From NCBI RefSeq assembly GCF_036625195.1, contig NZ_JAZKUG010000001.1:4216001-4280000 (forward strand): 64,000 nt of DNA, read 5' to 3'. The stretch comes from Accumulibacter sp. (GTDB taxonomy: Bacteria > Pseudomonadota > Gammaproteobacteria > Burkholderiales > Rhodocyclaceae). Below the pieces are notes generated by a model. The model was not told where the DNA came from and did no database searches. It saw only the letters and a program-made list of their open reading frames with translations. Shown here piece after piece: positions 8,531-15,344 of the stretch (position 1 is the stretch's first letter; each line of letters opens with the position of its first letter). The translations under genes were made by a program, and so were the position numbers.

Positions 8531-8973
8531 ACCTTGACCCGCATCAGGCGCGCCTTCTCGCGCACCCAGTCGCGCTCCTTCTCGGCCTCGCGCTTGTCAT
8601 GCTGTTTCTTGCCCTTGGCGAGACCGATCTCGACCTTGACGCGGCCGCGCAGCAGGTGCAGGTCGAGCGGCAGCAGCGTGTAGCCGGCACGCTCGACCTG
8701 GCCGATCAGTTTGCTGACCTGCCTGGCATGCAGCAGCAGCTTGCGCGTGCGCACCGGGTCCGGCCGCACATGCGACGACGCCGCCAGCAGCGGCGTGATG
8801 TGCATGCCGAAAAGAAAGACCTCGCCGTCACGAACGACGACGTAGGCCTCCTTGATGCTCGCACGACCGGCGCGGATCGCCTTGACCTCCCAGCCCTCGA
8901 GAACGATGCCCGCCTCCAGCTTCGATTCGATGAAGTAGTCGTGAAAGGCCTTCTTGTTGGCGACGATGCTCAT
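8527..8973 (-). CDS. smpB: SsrA-binding protein SmpB
   Basis: This 148-residue protein is SmpB, which carries tmRNA to stalled ribosomes for trans-translation. Family hallmarks are present: the N-terminal VANKKAFHDYFI segment, LEGWEVKAIRAGRASIKEAYV, HITPLLAAS and the basic tail KGKKQHDKREAEKERDWVREKARLM that inserts into the mRNA channel. ATG at 8973 gives the standard start. The last codon and stop coincide with the inner border of the MITE-like element at 8363-8530, so the natural C-terminus may have been altered by a few residues. The gene is divergent from ratA. Confidence 0.95.
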   Translation of the reverse strand: MSIVANKKAFHDYFIESKLEAGIVLEGWEVKAIRAGRASIKEAYVVVRDGEVFLFGMHITPLLAASSHVRPDPVRTRKLLLHARQVSKLIGQVERAGYTLLPLDLHLLRGRVKVEIGLAKGKKQHDKREAEKERDWVREKARLMRVKV

Positions 8974-9008
8974 GCGGCCGTATCTCGGTTGGGCGGGTTC
9001 CGGAGTGC

Positions 9009-9025
9009 TAGAATCCGCGATTCTA
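9009..9025. promoter_or_regulatory. Palindrome with two possible -10 boxes
   Basis: TAGAATCCGCGATTCTA is a perfect seven-base inverted repeat around CGC between smpB and ratA. Each strand reads TAGAAT, a good -10 box, so it could serve as a bidirectional promoter for the divergent pair. Matching -35 boxes were not evident. Confidence 0.4.
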
Positions 9026-9050
9026 CAGGATTCGCGAGGTGTGGCAGACG

Positions 9051-9494
9051 ATGGCCATGGTCAAGAAGTCGGTGCTGATCGAGCATTCATCGCAACGGAT
9101 GTTCGATCTCGTCGATCGTGTCGAGGACTATCCGCAGTTCCTGCCCTGGTGCAGCCAGACCCACTGCGAGTTCCGCGACGAGCGGCGGACGGTCGCGACG
9201 TTGCACATCAACTACCGCAGCGTCCGCTCGCACTTCACGACGGCAAACGACAAGGAGTCGCCGTTGTGGATGAAGATCACGCTGGTCGATGGACCGTTTC
9301 GCCGCCTCGACGGGTTGTGGCGATTCAAGCCACTGACCGCAGGCGCCTGCAAGATCGAGTTCCAGCTCTCCTACGAGTTCTCCAGCCGGATGTTCGAGAA
9401 GGTCATCGGCCCCGTCTTCAGCCAGATCGCCAACACCTTCGTCGAGGCTTTCGTCCGCCGTGCCGACGAGCTCCACGGGGCACGGCATGCCTGA
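9051..9494 (+). CDS. ratA: RatA-type START/polyketide-cyclase protein
   Basis: This 147-residue protein belongs to the RatA/Coq10 family of single-domain START folds, with VLIEHSSQRMFDLVDRVEDYPQFLPWC at the N-terminus and the characteristic WRF...FQLSYEFSSRMFEKVIGPVF C-terminal segment. In E. coli RatA was reported to inhibit 70S ribosome formation, but related Coq10 proteins bind ubiquinone, so the true role here is open. ATG at 9051 is preferred because GAGGT lies ten bases upstream; GTG at 9039 and ATG at 9057 are alternatives. It overlaps rnfH by eight bases, the usual ratA-rnfH arrangement. Confidence 0.88.
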   Translation: MAMVKKSVLIEHSSQRMFDLVDRVEDYPQFLPWCSQTHCEFRDERRTVATLHINYRSVRSHFTTANDKESPLWMKITLVDGPFRRLDGLWRFKPLTAGACKIEFQLSYEFSSRMFEKVIGPVFSQIANTFVEAFVRRADELHGARHA

Positions 9495-9801
9495 GATGCT
9501 GACCATCGAGCTCATCTACGCACTGCCGACCAAGCAGCAGTTGCTCACCCTCAGGCTGCCGCAGGGCAGCACCGTGCAGCAGGCGATCGATGCCTCGGGG
9601 CTGCTGCAGAAGCACCCGGAGATCGACCTGAAGACGAACCGGATCGGTGTCTTCGGCAAGCTCAGCAAGCCGGACGCCCTGCTCCACGACCGCGACCGCG
9701 TCGAGATCTACCGGCCGCTGATCGCCGATCCGAAGGAGGTCCGCAAACAGCGAGCCGCTGCCGGCAAGGTGATGAAGAAGGGCGCTGGCGACGGCGAATG
9801 A
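9487..9801 (+). CDS. rnfH: RnfH/RatB family ubiquitin-like protein
   Basis: This 104-residue protein has a beta-grasp (ubiquitin-like) fold of the RnfH family. Motifs include TIELIYALPTKQQLLTLRLPQGSTVQQAI, KTNRIGVFGKLSKPDA and the end of the domain DRVEIYRPLIADPKE(V)RKQRA. Its biochemical function is not settled. ATG at 9487 lies inside ratA's last codons, giving an eight-base overlap and probable translational coupling. The gene ends 10 bases from the convergent DUF4124 gene. Confidence 0.9.
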   Translation: MPEMLTIELIYALPTKQQLLTLRLPQGSTVQQAIDASGLLQKHPEIDLKTNRIGVFGKLSKPDALLHDRDRVEIYRPLIADPKEVRKQRAAAGKVMKKGAGDGE

Positions 9802-9811
9802 GGGAGGCCGG

Positions 9812-10266
9812 CTACTTGCAGTCGCGCTGCAGGTCTTCGCGCATGCGCGAGATCAACTGCGCTCGCTCGCTGTCGTCGATGGGATAGCGCCCGCCCTTGC
9901 CGTCTGGCAGCAAGATGCGTTCGCCCGACTCGAGGCTGCGCAGGGACTTGCGCGCCGCCTCGCAGTCCTCGCGCTTGCGCGCATTCGCCCGCTGTTCGCT
10001 GTCGCTCTTCTCGGCGGCATCGCGCGCCTCCTGCTGCCGCTTGCGGAACTCCATGTCGCGATCGGCCAGCGTCTTCGCCGGCGTTGCAGCCGGCTCGCCC
10101 GCCGGCGGTGGTGCTGTCGTGTCGATCCGGCGCAGCTGCCGCACCGGACCAGACGGCGGACGATCCGAGATCACCGTCCTGTTTTGCTCATCCTGCCATT
10201 GATAGACCTGCGCCGGTGCAGCGATTGCGGTCGCCAGGGTGACAGCGGCAAGAGCAAAGCGTTTCA
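9812..10266 (-). CDS. DUF4124 domain exported protein
   Basis: This 151-residue protein starts MKRFALAAVTLATAIAAPAQ, a clear Sec signal peptide. The DUF4124 motif VYQWQDEQNRTVISDRPPSG follows directly, then a charged, coiled-coil-prone segment rich in Arg, Glu and Lys. Such proteins are common in betaproteobacteria and are presumed periplasmic or envelope-associated; no function is established. ATG at 10266 is preferred over a longer open frame because it begins the signal peptide. It is divergent from guaB. Confidence 0.8.
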
Positions 10267-10279
10267 TGGTCAGCGAGCC

Positions 10280-10300
10280 GTTGAGGAGCACGCTGTATAA
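10280..10300 (+). promoter_or_regulatory. Probable guaB promoter
   Basis: A perfect TATAAT lies at 10295-10300, 29 bases before the guaB ATG. There is no good -35 at the usual distance; TTGAGG at 10280-10285 is too close. The start codon itself is preceded by AAAGG. Confidence 0.45.
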
Positions 10301-10329
10301 TACGTTTTTGTGACCTCGGATCAAAGGCC

Positions 10330-11787
10330 ATGCGTGTAATCCAAAGGGCGCTGACGTTCGACGACGTCCTTCTCCTCCCCGCCCACTCGACGATCATGCC
10401 GCGCGATGTCACCCTGAAGACGCGCCTGACACGCAACATCAGCCTCAACCTGCCGCTCGTTTCGGCGGCGATGGACACCGTCACGGAAAGCCGGCTGGCG
10501 ATCGCCCTGGCGCAGGAAGGTGGCATCGGCATCGTGCACAAGAACCTCAAGCCGAAGGCGCAGGCAAAGGAAGTCGCACGCGTCAAGCGTTTCGAATCCG
10601 GCGTGCTGAAGGATCCGATCACCGTGCCGCCGACAATGTCAGTGCGCGACGTCGTCGCCCTGACCCGGCTGCACAGGATTTCCGGCGTACCGGTGGTCGA
10701 CGGCCAGGTCGTCGTCGGCATCGTCACCAACCGCGACCTGCGCTTCGAGACCCTGCTCGACCAGCCGGTGAGCAACATCATGACGCCACGCGATCGGCTG
10801 GTGACCGTGCACGAGGGAGCGACCGTCGAGGAAGGCAAGGCATTGATCCACAAGCACCGCCTCGAACGTGTGCTGGTGGTCAACGATGCCTTCGAGCTGC
10901 GCGGGCTGATCACCGTCAAGGACATCATCAAGACCACCGAACACCCTGACGCGAGCAAGGACGCGGGCGGTCGCCTGCGCGTCGGAGCCGCCATCGGCGT
11001 CGGTCCGGGTACCGAGGAGCGCGCCGAACTGCTCGTCGAGGCCGGGGTCGACGTCCTCGTCGTCGACACCGCGCATGGCCACTCGCAAGGGGTTCTCGAC
11101 CGCGTCCGCTGGGTCAAGAGGACCTTCCCCGACGTCGAAGTGATCGGCGGCAACATCGCCACCGCCGATGCTGCGCGCGCCATGCTCGACCACGGCGCCG
11201 ACGGCGTCAAGATCGGCATCGGCCCGGGTTCGATCTGCACGACACGCATCGTCGCCGGCGTCGGCGTACCGCAGATCACCGCCATCCAGATGGTGCAGGA
11301 AGCGCTGCGGGACAGCGACGTGCCGCTGATCGCCGACGGCGGCATCCGCTACTCCGGCGACATCGCCAAGGCGATCGCCGCCGGCGGCGACGCCGTCATG
11401 CTCGGCGGCCTGTTCGCCGGCACCGAGGAAGCCCCCGGCGAGGTCGAACTCTACCAGGGCCGTTCCTACAAGTCGTACCGCGGCATGGGGTCGATCGGCG
11501 CCATGGCCGCCGGCGCCGCGGATCGTTACTTCCAGGACACCGCCAACCTCGACAAGCTGGTGCCCGAAGGAATCGAAGGCCGTGTTCCGTACAAGGGCTC
11601 GGTGCTCGCGGTCATCCACCAGTTGATGGGCGGTCTGCGCTCGTCGATGGGTTACCTCGGCTGCTGCACCATCGCCGAGATGCACGAGCGCGCGAGCTTC
11701 GTCGAGATCACTTCCTCGGGCGTACGCGAATCACATGTCCACGACGTCCAGATCACCAAGGAAGCGCCAAACTACCACGTCGATTGA
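10330..11787 (+). CDS. guaB: IMP dehydrogenase
   Basis: This 485-residue enzyme oxidises IMP to XMP with NAD+, the first committed step of GMP synthesis. The full-length architecture is present: an N-terminal barrel half with TFDDVLLLPAHS, two CBS domains at about residues 95-205 that sense nucleotides, then the rest of the barrel. The catalytic loop GPGSICTTR places the nucleophile at Cys303, and the mobile flap carries the YRGMGS motif. The gene is followed by guaA after 58 bases, so the whole branch from IMP to GMP is encoded together. Confidence 0.97.
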   Translation: MRVIQRALTFDDVLLLPAHSTIMPRDVTLKTRLTRNISLNLPLVSAAMDTVTESRLAIALAQEGGIGIVHKNLKPKAQAKEVARVKRFESGVLKDPITVPPTMSVRDVVALTRLHRISGVPVVDGQVVVGIVTNRDLRFETLLDQPVSNIMTPRDRLVTVHEGATVEEGKALIHKHRLERVLVVNDAFELRGLITVKDIIKTTEHPDASKDAGGRLRVGAAIGVGPGTEERAELLVEAGVDVLVVDTAHGHSQGVLDRVRWVKRTFPDVEVIGGNIATADAARAMLDHGADGVKIGIGPGSICTTRIVAGVGVPQITAIQMVQEALRDSDVPLIADGGIRYSGDIAKAIAAGGDAVMLGGLFAGTEEAPGEVELYQGRSYKSYRGMGSIGAMAAGAADRYFQDTANLDKLVPEGIEGRVPYKGSVLAVIHQLMGGLRSSMGYLGCCTIAEMHERASFVEITSSGVRESHVHDVQITKEAPNYHVD

Positions 11788-11806
11788 GCAGCAATCGACC
11801 ACTGAC

Positions 11807-11825
11807 GGGCGGCGACGAGCCGCCC
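11807..11825. other. Hairpin between guaB and guaA
   Basis: GGGCGGC at 11807-11813 pairs perfectly with GCCGCCC at 11819-11825 around GACGA. There is no U-tract, so it is more likely a processing, stability or attenuation element than a full terminator. Confidence 0.4.
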
Positions 11826-11845
11826 GCTGCATTTGAGGCCGCAAG

Positions 11846-13411
11846 ATGTCCCATCAGAAGATCCTCATCCTCGATTTCGGCTCGCAGGTCGCACAACTGA
11901 TTGCCCGTCGCGTGCGCGAACAGCAGGTCTACTGCGAGTTGCATCCCTACGACGTCAGCGAGGATTTCGTCCGCGAATTCGGCGCGCGGGGCATCATCCT
12001 TTCCGGCGGGCCGAACTCGGTCTATGAGGTCGAGGATTTCCGGGCGCCGCCCGTCGTCTTCGAACTCGGCGTGCCGGTGCTCGGAATCTGCTACGGCATG
12101 CAGACGATGGCGGAACAACTCGGCGGCCGCGTCGAAAGCTCGCGGCGGCGCGAGTTCGGCTATGCCGAGATGCGGGCTCGCGGCCACTCGGCGCTGTTCA
12201 GCGACATCGAGGACCGCCGCAACGAGCACGGTCACGGACTGCTCGACGTCTGGATGAGCCACGGAGACAAGGTGACCGAACTGCCGCCGGGATTCAGCAT
12301 CATCGGCAGCAACGATTCGACGCCGATCGCCGCCATGGCCGACGAAAAGCGCCGCTTCTACGCCGTGCAGTTCCACCCCGAGGTGACGCACACGATCAAG
12401 GGGGCGGAGATCATCGGCCGCTTCGTGCGCGATATCTGCGGCTGCGGACACGACTGGAACATGCCCGACTACGTCGTCGAGGCGGTGTCGCGGATTCGCG
12501 CGCAGGTCGGCAAGGATGAAGTCATCCTCGGCCTTTCGGGTGGGGTCGATTCATCGGTGGCGGCAGCGCTGATCCACCGTGCCATCGGCGACCAGCTGAC
12601 CTGCGTCTTCGTCGACAACGGTCTCCTGCGTCTCAACGAGGCTGAGCAGGTGCAGCGCACCTTTGCCAGCAACCTGGGTGTGCGCGTCGTGCACGTCGAC
12701 GCCACGACGCGCTTCATGTCGCCGTTGCGTGGCGTCTCCGACCCGGAGCAGAAGCGCCGGATCATCGGCCGCGTGTTCGTCGAGGTCTTCCAGGACGAGG
12801 CCGCACGCCTTCCCAATGCGCGCTGGCTGGCGCAGGGAACGATCTACCCTGATGTCATCGAGTCGGCGGGAGCGAAGACGAAGAAGGCGCACACCATCAA
12901 GAGCCACCACAACGTCGGTGGCTTGCCCGAGAGCCTCAACCTGACACTGCTCGAACCACTGCGCGAACTGTTCAAGGACGAGGTGCGCGAACTCGGGATC
13001 GCCCTCGGACTGCCGCACGAGATGGTCTATCGTCACCCCTTCCCCGGCCCCGGCCTCGGCGTGCGCATCCTCGGCGAGGTCAAACCCGAGTACGCCGACC
13101 TGCTGCGCCGCGCCGACGCGATCTTCGTCGACGAGTTGCGCGCCGCCGGCTGGTACGAAAAGACCAGCCAGGCCTTCGCCGTCTTCCTGCCGGTGCGCTC
13201 GGTCGGCGTCATGGGCGACGGGCGCACCTACGAGTACGTCGTCGCCCTGCGCGCGGTAGAGACCCTGGATTTCATGACCGCCCACTGGGCTGAACTGCCA
13301 CACGCCCTGCTCGGCAAGGTCGCGAACCGGATCATCAATGAGGTACGGGGCATCAACCGCGTCGTCTACGACATCTCGAGCAAGCCGCCGGCGACGATCG
13401 AGTGGGAATAG
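11846..13411 (+). CDS. guaA: GMP synthase (glutamine-hydrolysing)
   Basis: This 521-residue two-domain enzyme aminates XMP to GMP. The N-terminal class I glutamine amidotransferase has the nucleophile Cys82 in GICYGMQ and the catalytic HPE in VQFHPEVTHT. The ATP-pyrophosphatase domain has the PP-loop LSGGVDSS at 230-237. The C-terminal dimerisation domain ends with the typical DISSKPPATIEWE. Length and motifs are complete. A GAGG ribosome site precedes the ATG. It probably shares a transcript with guaB. Confidence 0.97.
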   Translation: MSHQKILILDFGSQVAQLIARRVREQQVYCELHPYDVSEDFVREFGARGIILSGGPNSVYEVEDFRAPPVVFELGVPVLGICYGMQTMAEQLGGRVESSRRREFGYAEMRARGHSALFSDIEDRRNEHGHGLLDVWMSHGDKVTELPPGFSIIGSNDSTPIAAMADEKRRFYAVQFHPEVTHTIKGAEIIGRFVRDICGCGHDWNMPDYVVEAVSRIRAQVGKDEVILGLSGGVDSSVAAALIHRAIGDQLTCVFVDNGLLRLNEAEQVQRTFASNLGVRVVHVDATTRFMSPLRGVSDPEQKRRIIGRVFVEVFQDEAARLPNARWLAQGTIYPDVIESAGAKTKKAHTIKSHHNVGGLPESLNLTLLEPLRELFKDEVRELGIALGLPHEMVYRHPFPGPGLGVRILGEVKPEYADLLRRADAIFVDELRAAGWYEKTSQAFAVFLPVRSVGVMGDGRTYEYVVALRAVETLDFMTAHWAELPHALLGKVANRIINEVRGINRVVYDISSKPPATIEWE

Positions 13412-13762
13412 TGCCGGCCGACGACACGAGGCGGCAAGCGACGGCCCGGAGAGGCGTCGGGATGGCGACACGGGCTGCGCGGGACGAAGCGAATGCTGCC
13501 GACCAGTCCGGCGAGCGGACTGCTCTTCACCTCGCTCGGACATGGCGACGTGGTGATGTGATGGGCCGCGAGCGCAAGCTGCTCGCCCCGTTCGCGGCGC
13601 TCTCTGGCATCCGGGTGGTCGGCCTGACGCGGACCGCAGTGCCCGGCATCCTGCAGAAGCCAAGCCAGGGATGGCCGCAGCGCCCAGCAGACCAGTCAAG
13701 CCGGCCGCCAGTTGGGCCGGCCAGCGTCGGCTGCGCCTGATCGGTCAGGCCTTCACGACCTC
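13412..13762. other. Intergenic region, no recognisable gene
   Basis: These 351 bases lie between the convergent ends of guaA and a hypothetical gene. Short open frames exist but have no recognisable protein. A GC-rich inverted repeat around 13700-13722 (CCGGCC and GGCCGG) could help terminate both genes, although no U-tract follows. Confidence 0.4.
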
Positions 13763-14785
13763 TCAGCAAACCAGCCGCTGTGCGTCATCGAGCAGGGTCC
13801 GGCGCCCGATCAGGTCGCGACGCGGGAAGCTGCACGGCAGCAGGCTGATCACGGGAGCGCTCCGCACGACCACCAGCGGCAGCGCGATGTCGACGGCGGC
13901 AGCGGGTGATCCTTCCGGGACGATGAGGTTCATTTGGTCGAGCCTTAGCCGGACCGTCTCGATGCGGAGATGGTCGGCGCCATGGGTCAGCACCTGTTGG
14001 ATGCACTCGATGGCCTGTTCGAGGGCATCGCCGGGGGTCGCACACGCGGCGAGCGCCTGCTCGTTGCGCGCCAGACTGGCCCCGACCTCCGCGATCTGTC
14101 CTGCCGTCCGCCCGCCATGGCCGACCACCGTTTCGAGACCGGCCCGTTGGCCGCGCAGGATCATCAGCCGGCCAATGAGGATCGAACGTTCCATCGACAG
14201 ATCCTTGCAGGCTGCCTCGGCCGAAACGATCTGCCGGAGCGCCTCGGTCACCAGGAACCTGAATGCACGGCGGCGAATCTCGAGCCGCGCCTCGTGCTCG
14301 CAGCCACTCGGCAGGACGACCTTCTTGTCGACACAGGAAACCGCCGTCCGCACGACGTCACGCTGCATCAGGTCACCGTTCGCCGCGACCACGACACGCG
14401 CTTCCTCGCGACGAATGAAACGCAGTGCTGCCCAGACCTGGTCGGCATCCGGCTCGCGGTCGAAGAAGTCCTGTACCGAGCGGCTGCGACTGAAGACCAT
14501 CGGGACGTCTCGGGCAGTGGCAAAAACGGCGCGCAGGGTCGGACTGTCCGCCCACATCGCCGCAGTCGCCTCGATCGCCCTGGGAATCTGCGCCTCGATC
14601 GTCCGGCAGTAAACGATTGCCTGCTCGACGGCCGGAGCCAGCCTGCGGCGATACCCGGGGACGAGCTTCAGCCGCGGGTTGACGATCCCCACCACCTCGT
14701 CGATGCGCGCTTCGATGACCGTCGGGTCGACCAGAATCCCCGTCGCCGCGTCATCGCCGCCGAAAAGCCAATCGAGAATACCCAT
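13763..14785 (-). CDS. Conserved hypothetical protein
   Basis: This 340-residue soluble protein is not recognised. It starts MGILDWLFGGDDAATG and appears mainly alpha-helical, with no signal peptide, membrane segment or clear catalytic motif. Composition is typical of a real gene (balanced charges, aliphatic heptads, high GC at third positions). It stands alone between guaA and a transposase remnant. A perfect 16-base palindrome lies about 65 bases upstream of the start and may be a regulator site. Confidence 0.65.
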   Translation of the reverse strand: MGILDWLFGGDDAATGILVDPTVIEARIDEVVGIVNPRLKLVPGYRRRLAPAVEQAIVYCRTIEAQIPRAIEATAAMWADSPTLRAVFATARDVPMVFSRSRSVQDFFDREPDADQVWAALRFIRREEARVVVAANGDLMQRDVVRTAVSCVDKKVVLPSGCEHEARLEIRRRAFRFLVTEALRQIVSAEAACKDLSMERSILIGRLMILRGQRAGLETVVGHGGRTAGQIAEVGASLARNEQALAACATPGDALEQAIECIQQVLTHGADHLRIETVRLRLDQMNLIVPEGSPAAAVDIALPLVVVRSAPVISLLPCSFPRRDLIGRRTLLDDAQRLVC

Positions 14786-14850
14786 GTCTCCCCCCCGCCG
14801 CGCTCATTCTGCCGCTGCACCGTGTGTGCAGCAGCGAATCCGCGGCATTT

Positions 14851-14866
14851 TGCATTCAAGAATGCA
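14851..14866. promoter_or_regulatory. Palindrome upstream of hypothetical gene
   Basis: TGCATTCAAGAATGCA is a perfect 7+2+7 palindrome, 66 bases before the start of the minus-strand hypothetical gene. Size and symmetry fit a dimeric repressor site, but no matching regulator was identified. Confidence 0.4.
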
Positions 14867-15069
14867 CGCCTGCGGCACCGGCGTCAATCCACCTCGAGGA
14901 CACATCGAGTAGCGCCCGCCGCCGGTTGCCGGCTGGCGTTCCCTCTGTGCCAGACTGGTTGTCGCCTCGATGGGATCCGAAACAGAGCGCGACAAGGAGC
15001 AGACAGTCAAGGAACTGGAGCGGGAACTGAGGCGTGTGACGATCGACCGGACGAGGTCCTTCATCATCG

Positions 15070-15340
15070 TCAAGCGAACCGCGCTGCCATCGGCCGGGAC
15101 CACCCGCAAGCCTCTCCAGCGCGGGATCGGCAAGGGTTCCTGCACCAGTCCCATCAGGTGCTGATTGACCTCGCCGAACACCAGCGCGTTGATCTTGTAA
15201 CGTGCCTGGTAGAAGGCTTGGGCGGTGACCTCGCGGTCCGAGTCGGCGCGATTGCGCAGGTTGGCGAAAAACTGATCGAGTACCGACTGGACAGCGGCGT
15301 GGACGCTGGAGAGCAGAAAACTGAGGACGGCTGCAATCAC
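15070..15340 (-). pseudogene. IS4-type transposase, N-terminal remnant
   Basis: The minus-strand frame from about 15340 reads like the N-terminal region of IS4-family transposases: VLSFLLSSVHAAVQSVLDQFFANLRNRAD, QAFYQARYKINALVF and WRGLRVVPADGSAVRLTMMKD. After about residue 90 the family resemblance ends and the frame drifts through serine/arginine-rich, probably non-coding sequence to 14804. The DDE catalytic core beyond the first aspartate is missing, so the copy is dead. It abuts the end of the helicase gene (stop at 15345), and sequence between about 14867 and 15070 shows nothing else recognisable. Confidence 0.7.
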
Positions 15341-15344
15341 GAGA

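Noticed and set aside
10188..11685. Minus-strand open frames opposite guaB
   Set aside because: Antisense to a complete IMP dehydrogenase gene and without any domain.
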